Assembly (NCBI RefSeq): GCF_021462225.1
Contig: NC_061812.1
Location: 38,628,675 to 38,692,674, forward strand
DNA length: 64,000 nucleotides
DNA from: Girardinichthys multiradiatus
Taxonomy: Eukaryota; Chordata; Actinopteri; Cyprinodontiformes; Goodeidae
Direction: 5' to 3'
Shown here: positions 10,234-21,751 of the stretch, one piece after another
How the letters are laid out: every line of letters begins with the position of its first letter
How positions within the stretch are numbered: the stretch's first letter is position 1
Position numbers and translations under genes: made by a program
Notes under the pieces: generated by a model
Databases searched by the model: none
What the model saw: the letters and a program-made list of their open reading frames with translations, nothing else
Told to the model about the DNA's origin: nothing

Positions 10234-11585
10234 AATGTAAACGCCCAAAACGCTGTTAAGAGTTCATCTAATATACACTGAGGAGCAGCCTTTACTTTGT
10301 TAAGCTTTGACTTGATATTGAGAGACAGCAACATGCTGAAGAGGAAAATACAATAGATATCCAGAAAGCTAAAACCACATCAGAATATGCACATACGTTT
10401 TTGGAGGCAGGTGCTTAAGCCAAAAACAGGGCATCCATTGCCAAATTTATTTATAAAATTAAAATAAAACAGGATATATTAATGCTTTTATATCAGTTTT
10501 CTTGGAATTATGCTGCAAAATTTGTAAATGAAATAAATCAATGATCAAAAGAGACTTACTAAATCAGGTGAGAAAACTGTACATTATTTATTTTCTGACA
10601 GATTTGAAACATCACACTAATAATAACTAATAAACCATTACCAATATCCATATCATCACACTTTCCTGTAGCAAAACTTAAGACCTTCCTTCCTACTCTA
10701 GGTAGTTAATGTTAACATTGGCTCTGTTATTATGCTAATAAAATCAAACAGACAAATAAGTAACATTTTGTTTGCTGCTTTCTATCAGAGCGTTATATTC
10801 AGCCTTCGGCATATATTAGCCTGTAATGTTAACTACCTAGCAAAATGATTCCTCGACTGTTGGGGTAGAAATGCTTGCATGTAAAAAGCTCCTTGAGTTA
10901 AAGTGACTTTTACCTACACAGAACAGATTTTGGTCAGCATGCTGTAATTATACAATACTGTATGTTTGTTTTTTATAATCAACACTTTATTGTGAGAGTT
11001 AGGCTACTAGACATTCAGAAAAAGGGTTGTGGTCATGCTATTTCTTTTTTTCTTCAGACTTTACCATTAAAGTAATTAAGCAAAATGAGTGAAATGGTCT
11101 AATGGTTTGGTTGTATATCTCCCTCTCTGTCTCTTCACTGAACCTGACAAACATAAGTCAACAGCTGGATTTTATGAGTACAAAACATGGAGCAATGCGA
11201 TACGCAGTCATGCGTAGATGCTGATTGGAAGAAAATGCAAGCATTTTACAGCAGGTGTGGCTCCAAAATGCCCCCCTCTCAGGTCCTTTCTCTAAAGAAA
11301 CTTTAGGCCAGAATGTAATGTTTTCAGCAGTGCTATAATGTTAATAACATTGCGAACATGGTCGTGAAAATTGAGCTTTGCGTGGACATGCCTGGCGGAC
11401 GTCCGCGCGTATGTCTGCAGAGTCAAGTAACGACTATGTTTTGCTCTTAAGTGTAGGAGGAGAAGGGAGAGGCAAGGCGGGGTGTTGTGCTTGTGTGATT
11501 GAGGATTGATTTGAGGGGGCCAGGCATTTGTTTTAGGGGGCATTGCCCCCTCTTGCCCCTTCGTAAAGCTGGCCTCGGTTGGGAT

Positions 11586-12225
11586 GCGGAAGAAAATAAA
11601 TGATGATTTACCTTTGTTTCTGAAAAAATATGAATAGTTGTGTTTGAGTTTTTTTTTTTGCAACATTTCACTTTATAATTTACTGCAGAAATTAAACTCT
11701 CAATAAAGAATAATTTACCAAAACAAAGTCTTATTTCAGTTGAAAGATATACAACAAGTCTGCTTTTGTCTTACATAAAGAAAGAAACCCACAATTGATA
11801 GTATTAAAGAATATGTGAGCAGGTATAAATTATTCATGGACCTACAGGATAGTAAGTGAAAAAATAATACAAATATTGAAAAAAAAGTAAAGGTTAGTAT
11901 GTCAACTTAGAGGGTCATTTCTGATATTTTGATTAAATAATTAAGGCAGAGGCAGATCAAATTAGTTGACAAAAAAGGTTTCAGCACATTTGTTGGTAGT
12001 GTAATACTTTCAATGCAGCGTGTCAGTGTTGCAAACAACATCTAAATAGGCAAACAGGAGGCTTTGACCTCAGCAGGAACTGAACTATTTGTCTCCAGCG
12101 CACAAACACAACTAAGGTACATTATTGCTGAGATAACTTACATATTAGCTGAATAAGTGGACTTGCAAAGTTCAAAATTTAGAATTTTAAGATATGAAAG
12201 GACAACAATCAGGACTTCTGATGGT
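11586..12225. other. AT-rich spacer, nothing recognised
   Basis: No gene, RNA gene or known repeat is visible here. Confidence 0.4.
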
Positions 12226-12540
12226 GTGGGAAGGACCTAAATGCACCAAAGGAAGGACCAGACAGGCAGGAAGCAAGAGGAATATGTTTAGTAAATAAAA
12301 CAGAACTCACAACAAGGAGTCTGAAGCAAAAGCAAAGTCCAAACCAAAGTTGCAGAGGGAGATGAAAACTGGCAAACATGACAATGCTGGAAGAATTGAT
12401 AGGGAGCAAAGCAGGGTGCATAATGGGGAGAGAAGCGGTCTGATCCAAAAAAGATTACTGGGGTGAAAAGCAGTTGAGTGATTACTGATGAGGTGCAACA
12501 GTGACAGACAAACCAGGGCCTAAATTCAAAAAAATTATCT
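12226..12540 (-). repeat. Probable old interspersed-repeat fragment
   Basis: The purine-rich run of words such as GGAAGGACCAGACAGGCAGG and CAAAGTCCAAACC resembles degenerate LTR-type repeats common in fish, in minus orientation. The overlapping frames at 12209-12498 are compositional artefacts. Confidence 0.3.
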
Positions 12541-15100
12541 GAATCAAAATTTTAATCGAGTTTGTTTACCAAACTTGTGCACACAAAGAATTTGGCTCAG
12601 TTCTATTTACTCTCAATCAGGTACTGTGTTTTTCAGAAATATAAAAGGGAAATAAAATAGTTTTGTAAACATCATCCTCAGAGATCCTAATTCCAGACAG
12701 AAAGTCTGATGAGAGGAGGGTGGTTAGTATAGTATGGTATAGTGGTTGTACCATAATAGAAAAGGAACACAGAGTTCATAAAACAAACTGAACAACCACT
12801 TGACGCCTAATGAAAAGCCTGAGGTATGACTTTTCTTAATATGGCTCCAGAACAGTCAAAGTTACTGGAATAACTATATACTTACAATTCTGATGGTTAG
12901 TATCTCATTAAAACAGTGGTGCACACGGTACTGGACAGCATCTGTTTGTGAACATGTTCCTTTAATGTTGAGTCTACAAAATGGTAAAAAATATGTTATT
13001 TTCAGCTTGCAGTGATAATGATCGTTACCAATTACCAACAATTTCCAAATGAGCTCAAGTTAAGTATAACTTCATTCCCAGACCCATATTTTGATTTTGA
13101 AGACAAATCAAACAGAGCAGAAATGATAATAATGTTTCTCCTGTTGTTATGTTGGAGGGACGCAACGCACCTTCAACAACCCCCTCCGCCCCCTAAGATG
13201 GTCTAGTTAATTATATTAAATTTATTTTCTAAATAACGTATCACAAGAGTCTAAGGTTACCTTTCCTATATAAAACAGGTCTATACCTTGTCCTTTTATG
13301 AAATAAACAAAATGATGTTATTTTCACAACACTGTCATTTCTCTACACGTGCCTCAACAATGATGTGTTCTCTGTATCACTCATGACAGGTTTTGACTTG
13401 GCTTTGCTGTCAGAGGGGAAATACTCCCCCGGTTGTGTGAGGCCTATTTTGGTAAGTATGTAAAAACATATAAGGCAGATAAGGTGGCAAAGGTAGACAC
13501 TTTGTAGATAACAGATAAACGTTTTGAGTGTTCTTTTGATAACTGTAAAATTATGCTGCTTCTATATTGATTAAAGCAATTAATCGAAAGAAAACTTTAA
13601 AAAAAAAAACAACTTTGAGGTAGCCATCAGCTCTGCTCACCATAGAAAAAATTGTGGAGAAAACTGAAAAAGTGAGTGTGAGCGGCCTTCAAATCTGACT
13701 CAATCATAAAACAAGTTCTACTTCTCTGTATTTCACTTCACTTGAGTCATGTTTATGAGTTTATGTTTATAGATGTCTCTTAAATTCACGGACAGATTCA
13801 CGGCAGAAAATTTTAAACCCAGTTATCCTTTAACTCAGCCATTAAGGAATAGTGCACGAGCTGAAAATATAAAGTTCAACAAATGTCCATATAATTGTAT
13901 TCAGTTAATCAGGTTCATATATTCACTATCCACTGGTGTGCAAGATCCCTGCTGCATACTTCATCCAAATGACTGCTCTCTGCTCCCCCTTCCTGCTTTC
14001 TGCCTCTTCCTCTCTTTCTGCATCTGTGTTACAATTTAGAATAGCTCAGGAGAATAGGCTTTGTCAAATGGAGAAACCCTTTGTTTGTTCTAGTAAAAAA
14101 TGTTAAGTAAAGCAGACAAGCCCAGGGGGTGAGAGGGAGGGAATGCCTAACTTTGTATTTTGGGACATTGTTGGTACAGGCTGCACTGGAAGGAAGAATT
14201 TCATAAACCGTTAGGAGAAATAGATGACAAAAATACAGAGAATGACTTGATGAGAGAGAAAGATGGGAAACAAAAGAGCAGCATTGGCAAACGCCGTTGT
14301 TTAACAGGGCTGCTCAGATCCAAACACCGAACTGGCCGGTGATTGGTCGGCTCTAGTTAGGTCTTGGCACGGGCAGCCATGACAGCTGCTTGGAAATGAT
14401 AAAAACCCCTGAGAAGAGAGAGCGCGACAACAATCCAGAATTACTGTTAAATTCTGTTGTCCCTTTCCATTTTCCCAACACAGCACAGAATGATGCAGAA
14501 TGAAGATCAGGAGATCAGAACAAATTGCCAGAAGGAAGATAAAATAGCTTTAGACATCTAAATGATTGTACTGCAAAGCAAATGTAATAATCTGGTGCCT
14601 TCAATCCTAAAACTGGTTTAAGGGCCTGTTTCATTTATACGCTTTCGTCTTAGTCCAGTGGGACGTATCAGAAAGGCATTAAAACAAAATCAAATTAAAG
14701 CGTTCAGCTTATTAGTGCCTCCCATAAAAAACAAAAAAACAAAAAAAAAACTATTCGGACAAAATTTTAATCTGCGTATTTATTGGTAATCAACTCATAC
14801 TGTGCAAGTAGATCTTGGCAGGGTGGAAACACCAATCAGAGTGATAATTACCCTGCAGTTTGTGCTTAGCGTAAATCTCTCTCTTAACATGCTGAGCTTT
14901 ATACCCAATGGGGATCCAGATGGCGGTTTTGCTGTTCATTCAATTCACTTTGCCAGTAGATTACTACAAATCTATGCAAATACAAGAAGCAAGGTCCAAA
15001 AGCAAAAGACACATCATCACTTACCACAGAACACACACACAAACAAACACCATGCAGACCCCCCCTCCCCCCTCAAGTTTTTAATGATAAGATGTCCGTT
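12541..15100. other. Upstream intergenic DNA, nothing firm
   Basis: No supported gene. The 13440-13600 part contains two GATA-factor-like words (CAGATAAGG, CAGATAAAC), but conservation cannot be judged from one sequence. Frames at 13773-14039 and 14802-15242 have no recognisable domain. Confidence 0.35.
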
Positions 15101-15342
15101 ACAGTGCCTTGGAAAAGTATTCATGATTTATATCCTACTTGAATTAGGCCCTGTCCCTGCTAAAGAAACACTTCCACACCCCATGATGCTGCCTCCACCT
15201 AGCTTAGATTTGACTACGTTTGAGATGTGCATGACTAAATAATTAATGGAGTCAACAGCTTCTCCCACCTGAGCTGTGGATCTCTGCAGCTCCCCCAGAG
15301 TTTTCATGTGTCTCTTGGCTTTGCTAATTAATGCTTTCTAGA
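15101..15342 (-). mobile_element. Tc1-like transposon relic
   Basis: TACAGTGCCTTGGAAAAGTATTCAT is the end of a common fish Tc1 family, preceded by TA. It is followed by antisense remnants of the transposase gene: CATGATGCTGCCTCCACC is the complement of codons for GGGSIM, and CTCCCACCTGAGCTGTGGAT and CTCTTGGCTTTGCTAATTAA are from the DNA-binding half. Most of the element is deleted. Confidence 0.6.
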
Positions 15343-15433
15343 GTTGCGCAATATATCAAATTGCAGCAATTGTCTTTTCAATATTAGTGTGTCAAATATC
15401 ACAAAGGATTGCTCAGAGGCAATATTTGATAGG

Positions 15434-15503
15434 ATACTACTATACTATACTATACTATACTATACTGTACTATACTATACTATACTATATTAAATTATAC
15501 TAT
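15434..15503. repeat. (TACTA)n pentanucleotide microsatellite
   Basis: About a dozen tandem TACTA/CTATA units, with one interruption (CTGTA) and decay at the end. Confidence 0.9.
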
Positions 15504-16850
15504 CCACATGTCATGCATTCTCGTATTTGTACTGCATATTAATAATATATTTGTGAAGTTGGAGGGACTCTAACTACCCATAATCCCTTCAGCCACATTT
15601 TCTCACCTTTTTATTAGTAAAAGTTTTTAAAATCCATATATAATTTATAATTTTGCTTCCACTTTAAAATTTTGTGCAATTTACCGATGAAATCCACTAA
15701 CGTTTATGGTTGTAATATGATTCAAAGGTTCAAGGCAGAAATACCTTTGCAAGGCATCAGATAGACTACAGTTCTAGTAATTTACCACAAGAAAAAAAAA
15801 AACATCCTTTGGGTTTTTTTTTTATTTTTACTCTCACTCCTTGTCCACCCTGCACACTGTAACTCTGCGGGGGTGTCTGCGTCACGCTGTCAAATTGCTC
15901 TGTGGTGAGTAAAGAACAGGCGCAGGTGATGGCAGCAGCAGCAGCTGAGATGGCCCAGGATGCCTTATATTATGGCACGGTGACCAGCAGTTGAAGGGCT
16001 TGTTAACCATGTCAAAAATGTCTCCTGGTAGATAACTGGAGGGTGACAACCAATGATGAGGCTGCCATTTTACAGCACAGCTCTCACATGGTACTGTATG
16101 CAATGCTGTGTTTATGGATTCAACTCTGAGACAAAGTAATCAGATGCTCATCATCAAGTCAAACACCCTCCTGACCGTCAGTTTTATCTCCCCTCTTGTT
16201 TCTGTATTGCTTTAAGTGGCATATAGATCATTTTGTGCTAAATGACAGTGTCACTGAGCCAGGAATGGCAGGTGTTTGGGATTGACACATAATGACATAA
16301 TAATAAATCTCTAGTTAACAGGACACTGACGTAAAGGTTAGCGTAAACATATAGAAGGAAAACGTTAGGAGAAAAAAAAATAAATCCACCCCACTCCTGT
16401 TTGCACCAATGCAAATTCACACAACCAAACCAGAAAAAGGGTTGTCCTTTATCTCTATAGCCAGCAGACTCAGTTCTGGAGAAGGTGATAGGAGAATGTT
16501 TGAAAGCTCTTTCAGGCTGCTGCTGTTGCTGCAGGTGTGAGGTTGCTTCGAATGTGGAAAAACAACATCTAGGGCTAGCTGGCAAAAAAAACCAAAAAAA
16601 AAACATCCTCATTGTGATTACAGAAATCTAATGAGACACTGCTGAAGCCTTGTGAGACAAAACTGAAAGGCAGACATCTCTACCCTGCACAAATATAGAT
16701 GTATTCATGAACAGCTTGAAGGATTTCTCTTTTTAGATGTTGTGGATGGCAGGTTGAGATGTAAAGAGGCTTCAGTTAATAAAGCATGCTTCATTTGATG
16801 ATGGAGTATGATGCAGGAGCGGGTAGTCTTGCTTTAAGACTTGTGATCAG
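15504..16850. other. Upstream flank of the tafa gene, nothing firm
   Basis: No coding region or recognised repeat. The poly-A and poly-T runs are unremarkable. Distal promoter elements could lie here but cannot be identified from sequence alone. Confidence 0.35.
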
Positions 16851-16903
16851 ACTCCCCCCTTCTCTTGCTCTCTCTCTCTCGCTTTCCAGCTGGGCTACAG
16901 TGT

Positions 16904-16924
16904 AACACACACACACACACACAC
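16904..16924. repeat. (CA)n microsatellite
   Basis: About ten CA units lie just upstream of the CpG-rich leader region. Confidence 0.9.
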
Positions 16925-17213
16925 CTACACACATGCACGGTCACACACACTCGCTCTGCCTGCATGCCCGACACAGACGCTCTACTTACAGCGTTGGAGG
17001 CAGGACTGAGGCTCACACTATCAGCGCAGCTTCTCAATGGGGGGACGCAGCCAAGAGCAGACAGAGCGGTCATTCCACCGGAGCCTTCCGCCGAACGCGT
17101 GAGAGAGAGAGGGCGACGACAAGTGAGGAGGGCAAATTAGGACCCCTTTCATCTCAGCAGAAGAGTTTCGAGAGACTCTGAAAGAGAGAAGGAGGGAGAG
17201 AGGAGCAGCACCT

Positions 17214-17258
17214 ATGTGGTTGATAGAGCCGTGGCTCGCTCACACCTTCAGTTTGTGA
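17214..17258 (+). promoter_or_regulatory. Short upstream ORF in the leader exon
   Basis: An ATG opens a 14-codon frame ending in TGA, entirely inside the proposed untranslated exon. If this exon is transcribed from upstream of here, the frame could lower initiation at the main start codon. Confidence 0.3.
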
Positions 17259-17391
17259 CACATCCTCTCCTCACCTGGGCGGTGTTTTTAATTTTTATTT
17301 TTTGGGGGGGGATTGTTTGCGTTGATTTGTATTTAAAAAAGCAGCGGCAGAAGTCCAGTGTTTTTTTGGGCTTACCTGCAGGTGGACCTTC

Positions 17392-17451
17392 ATGCAGAGA
17401 CCCCCTCTGGTTTCCCCCAAAATGGATGGAATTAAGACGGGCAGGCTGTGA
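17392..17451 (+). promoter_or_regulatory. Second upstream ORF in the leader exon
   Basis: An ATG at 17392 opens a 19-codon frame, with a second in-frame ATG at 17422 in better context (AAAATGGAT). It stops at 17449-17451, 37 bases before the donor. It does not run into the coding exon. Confidence 0.3.
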
Positions 17452-17488
17452 TTCTGACTGAGCTTCGTCCTCTATCTGAACTGCTCAG

Positions 17489-19522
17489 GTAAGGGTGTGG
17501 GTCATCTCCAGGAATTCCTCTGGTGTCTGAGGACGGGAGTTTTATGTAGAAGAATGTCTGATGAAAAACTATCTGGGTTGAGTGAGGATGATATAGAATT
17601 ACTTTCTAATACCTTCTGTATTCAAATTTGATCAAGCACTTTAATTGCAGACATTACCTGCTGGATTAAAAGCATTGTTGAGTAACAGCTAGTTATGATA
17701 TTAGGTCCACTTTCGGACTGATTTCCTCCGTTTGGAACAGTCAGTGTTGTTGCATAGCTGAAGTTGTGTCTGCAGCAGTTGACGTGCTGTCTGTTGGAGA
17801 TGAAACATCTGACTTGTTAGAGATGTGTTGCGCGCAGGTGCATCAGTGCCTGCAGGTGTGTCTCATGTTTCCACCCTCCGTCCGCTTTTACTTTCTCCCC
17901 CAGCTGGACTCCATCTCTGAGTGTCTCGTTTAAGGTTGCACCACAAAAGTGAGCGTGAGCTTCTTTTAGAAGTCTCTATCTACAAAAGCGTGGGCTGCAT
18001 GCTTCTGAAAACTATCGCATCTATTTGGATTTCACGACCCTGTAAATAATCCTCCATTCTTTTTTTTTATTTTTTACTTCAACTCTGCTGCTGCGCTTTC
18101 AGCTCAGGAGATAAGCTGCAGATATCAACTACATTTTTCCCCTCTCCCTATACAAGCCTCAGAATACTGTAGATCTGCGGCTCTGTGGAATATAGCAGAA
18201 ACAATTACCTGTGCAAGTCTTCTGAATAATACACCGTGCAAATCTGTGACTTACCGAGAACAACGTGTGGTAGCAGAAAAGTAGAAGAGGATTCACGCTT
18301 ATTCTAAACTCCGCCTGCTGGTGATGCATAATGATATTTAGGAATTATATGCTCATTTTTCTTTGTTTATTAAGCAGCCATAATGTCACAGAGGGTAATC
18401 TTTCATTAGCGTACTGCTCTCAACCTCAACTGCATATCATAACACGAAAATGGCTAGATTTCCATCTTTAAATAATGCATTAAATCAGACCTGCTCTCAT
18501 TTTACTTACTTTAAAAGTTAAATGGCTAATGGCTGTGCATACGTCATTTTAATGCACTAGCATTTGGTATAAATTATGAATTCAGTCGCATTAAAATCAC
18601 TAACTTGTAGTAGGCCTATTCAAAAGCTTCAAGCTTCCAAAGCTTTCAAATTGCCTTAAAAGCCACAAGCTCCCCGATTAGTTGGATAAAATCCTTACAC
18701 AGCACAGCAAACATCTTGTTTTACAGAAGGTGGAGTTATTGCAGAAACAACTTCTCATTATTAGATTTCTGGTTGGAAAGAAGGACTAACACCACGTGGG
18801 AAGGAGACGAATCTCATTATTCAGCCAGGATAAAGGTGTGTCCACATATGCTGCCCTTCATAAGCAGTTAAGCAATCCCTTAATAGGATCAAGACTGCTG
18901 TCTGTGATCAGCAATGATTTATTTAAATGTCAGTTTATTAATATAAAACCCATTTTTGTAGAAATTAAATAAATGGTGATAATAACAAATACCTAAACAA
19001 AAAGAAAACACAATTTTAAATTGATGTCCAAAACATAGTAGCAAGGAGTATAAATGTACAAATTAAGTTTGACATATCTATTACAAGTGACCAAGATTAG
19101 CCATTTGATCAGTGGGATCAGCCCTTGATTCGTGATAGGAAGGTCAAAGTAAAAATAAAAAAAATCTTTTTTTTTGACCACCCACCATTTTTGGTCTATA
19201 AACAGATGAGTTGACAGCATGCACTTTGATGCACTACCTTTGAGTTGAATATAAATCAGATAAAGGTTAGGGACAAGATTTGATGCATAAATTGGAAATA
19301 TCTTGTAATTCCCACATTTTATGTTTGATTCAAAACTACTACCTCCATCATAGAAACTGCAGTGTTTTGATTTTTATACATCATTGTGCTTTAGAAAATT
19401 GGCAGCTCAAACCTCAATGAAAGTCAGAAATGGTATTGGCCGGGAAAAGCTTGAGCGGTACATCTCCTATTTCATGTGTACGTTATCTTTTTGCATTGGC
19501 TGTGTTTTATATATATATATAT

Positions 19523-19587
<65 letters not shown>

Positions 19588-19758
19588 CGCGTGCACATTT
19601 CTTTGAGTAAATCACTGCAGTAAATATATGGGTATTTTTGCATCTTGTTTACCTCCTTTGTTGTTCATACTGAGTAAAGATGATATCTGTAGTAAATATG
19701 TATACATCCTTCTCTAATAGAGATCTGATGCTTCTCTCTTCTTCATGCTGTTCTGCAG
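17489..19758 (+). other. Proposed intron 1 of tafa gene
   Basis: It is bounded by GTAAGGG at the 5' end and a pyrimidine-rich TTCTGCAG acceptor at the 3' end. No transposon is recognisable. The part at 18310-18600 is rich in homeobox- and POU-like words (ATGCATAATGA, CATTAGCG, TAATGCATTAAA), so it is a candidate regulatory element. That is a guess from composition only. Confidence 0.45.
19507..19584. repeat. (TA)n(CA)n(TA)n microsatellite
   Basis: A 78-base compound dinucleotide repeat about 175 bases upstream of the coding exon's acceptor. It is likely length-variable. Confidence 0.95.
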
Positions 19759-19895
19759 ACTCAGCCTTACCATGTCCTGGTTGTTGGCCATGTGGATTAG
19801 CCTCGGCTTCCTGCTGCTGTGCCAGGCCACTCTCTACCAGACCATCCAGCAGCACCATGTGGCCCGACCTGGTCGCACTGACATCCTCACTCTGG
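19759..19895 (+). CDS. tafa1: tafa1-like (FAM19A) signal-peptide exon, first coding exon
   Basis: The exon starts after TTCTGCAG and ends before the donor GTACGT. The ATG is at 19772, and no earlier in-frame ATG lies in the exon. It encodes 41 full codons plus the first base of the next, so the intron is phase 1. The product begins MSWLLAMWIS, runs through a hydrophobic core GFLLLC and continues into TIQQHHVARPG. This spacing matches the N-terminus of TAFA1 (MSW, WIS, LLC, then QQHH..RP), about half identical by eye over 33 residues. The phase-1 break would fall just before the conserved TCEV start of the mature cysteine-rich domain. TAFA proteins are small secreted, brain-enriched chemokine-like ligands; known partners of the family include GPCRs and neurexins. 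The exon encodes only the signal peptide and short pro-region. The cysteine-rich exons are not in the window, consistent with the very long introns of TAFA genes. A paralogue within the family cannot be excluded. Confidence 0.72.
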
Positions 19896-21750
19896 GTACG
19901 TAAACATGCTCTTTGTTTTGACCTACTTCACAGCTCAGTGTTACAGCGGGTAAGATGTTGTCCTCTCTAGGTTAGCTGTTCTCAGCTCTGGCTGTTTGAA
20001 AGACAAGAATAAGGACTGCTGCAGAGTGTCAGAATGACTTGCCATGTCAGCGTGACGGGATGATTTATGGTGCTTGATATTATACAGAATAAGCAGAGGT
20101 GGGGGCTGCTAATTGTGCCTTCTCATCGATGTTATGTGACTTTGTGCAGTTAGGTCGAAATACAGTTAACAAGATATGGTTCATTTGCAGTGCTGTCTGC
20201 TGCTGTTTGGATCTTAACATGCAAGTGCTGCTTAAACATCTCAGATTGGGAATTGGGAGATGACTCACTTATGTGGTGAGGAATTCTTGACTAGTCCACC
20301 CTGAATCTCTCTCGCAGACAAATAGGAGTAGGAAAAGCTATGGGCAACACTACATAGTACTGTGCTGGTAGCTAGGGCAGCTTTGATCACTATAGCTAAG
20401 ACTGAAATGACAATTATGTTTTCCTCCTTTGCCCTGGAAATGCTTGGCAATTAAGCCTGATGCCTTCTGCGCCGCAAGGGCTAAAGGGGAGGGTAGACAC
20501 GGAGGCGGATCTAATTCTCTGATTATGGAAAAGCTTACTAGAATTGTGTATGGTGTATGTGGGAGTGTTACAAGGAAGGGAAAGGGTTTTTTTTTTTAGA
20601 GCAAAGGAAATGCTTTCCTTAAGCTTCTAACAATGAGTGTTACTTCCACACTGAACCCTTGTGCAGAGTGGGGCTTTCTCTCCATGCCAAGCTCCTGTTA
20701 AACAGTGATGGTGTCTGCTGCTTAGTTCCCCCTGTCTGTGTCTTGCACTGCCAAGTAAAAAGACAGTAATTGAAGCAGAGCAATAGGAAAAAAACACAGC
20801 CCTGAATTCTGTATGCTTGTGAACATTGGTGACTTTAAGCAGCCTGTCAGAGAATTGGCTTACTTTTGCTGCGGAACAGCTGACACATGAAAATTCTTGC
20901 TCTGAGAGATAAAAATAAGTTCTAAAAGTATCCCTGCCCCCATTAATTGAAGCAAAAAGGGGATAGGGATTCGTATGAGCAGGGTTTTGAATACATTTTT
21001 AAAGGGGGACTTCCATTTTTTTTTGTTCTTTTTTTCTTTTTTGTCTGGTTGGCAAGTCAAGCTTGGTGCCAAAGATGTACAAGGAAGTGCAAGGCTCAGT
21101 AAGTGTCGTTTTTGAATAATGCAGTGGACCCAAAGGGGAGGACAAGGAAAAAAAGATAGTTGTTGTTCCCTGCTTCCACCCCTTCTGGTTATATCTCTAA
21201 AAAAGTCACACAGCAGTGGCCAACATGGTTTAGGGAAGGTTTGCTGTCAGACAGATCAACTCACACACTTAATGTTCATCACACTCCTGGGTAAAGAAGT
21301 GTACATACTTCCACACTTACGTGCTCTCTTCTGGCGGAGGCCATTACGGAGTGGCATTTTCATGGGTCCTGTGAGGATACAGGCGCTGCTATTGATAACC
21401 TAATGGCTTCATCCAATGACCTCTCCTTGAATGTTAGGATAATAAGTAGAGATGCACCGATCAGAATTTTGGGAAAGATCAATAGCATAAGAAGATGTAG
21501 GAACAGCATTCAGCAGAATTTGTCCTTCCTGCCGCTAGCGGTCATTTATTATTTATATTAGTTGATGAGGTGATGTTACGCCATGTGTGTGAGAGAACAG
21601 TCGCTTTAGAACAGGGTTTTACTCTTTTAAAATAAATACAAAATTATCACAGAGCTGGAATCTTTAGCACCTTGTACTAGAGACTAGCACCATTAGTGTA
21701 GGTAGCATTACTAGCTGTAAACATCAGTCTCTGTGTGTATTCCCTAGAGT
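19896..21750 (+). other. Start of large intron 2, nothing firm
   Basis: It begins with the consensus donor GTACGTAAAC. No coding exon or full repeat is recognised. The phrase TAGAGATGCACCGATCAG at 21449-21466 is the start of a repeat common in fish, but only a few dozen bases are present. Confidence 0.4.
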
Positions 21751-21751
21751 A

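Larger units (their letters stand above)
8036..11577. mobile_element. Possible hAT-like relic enclosing a solo LTR
   Basis: The left end reads CAGGGCGGTTCTAGGC followed by an AGGGGGCA block. The right end contains GGGGGCATTGCCCCC and ends CTGGCCTCG. These resemble the imperfect ends of a fish hAT-type element whose termini carry GGCGGTTCTAG. The flanks GTCGGAAT (8028-8035) and GTTGGGAT (11578-11585) match at 6 of 8 positions, as expected for an old 8-base duplication. There is no transposase. Half of the interior is the LTR-like element at 8471-10233. Confidence 0.35.
16860..17488 (+). other. tafa1: Probable 5' untranslated first exon and CpG-rich promoter of tafa gene
   Basis: The region shifts abruptly from AT-rich to CpG-rich (many CG pairs between about 16960 and 17130) with CT-repeat and GAGAGA tracts, like a TATA-less vertebrate promoter and leader. 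It ends in CTGCTCAG followed by GTAAGGG, a near-perfect splice donor with the intron starting at 17489. The next acceptor that makes sense is 2.27 kb downstream at 19758, before the coding exon, which fits a non-coding first exon. The start site cannot be fixed; the exon could begin anywhere from about 16870 to 17200. No long frame with domains is present, so I read it as untranslated. Confidence 0.5.

Noticed and set aside
16238..17181. Several overlapping frames near the CpG-rich region considered as coding
   Set aside because: They overlap on both strands, run through CA and GA microsatellites and have no domains. The region reads better as promoter and untranslated leader.
19680..19970. 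96-residue + frame covering the tafa exon
   Set aside because: It is in a different frame from the signal peptide, runs through both splice sites and shows no homology. The 41-codon exon frame is the supported one.
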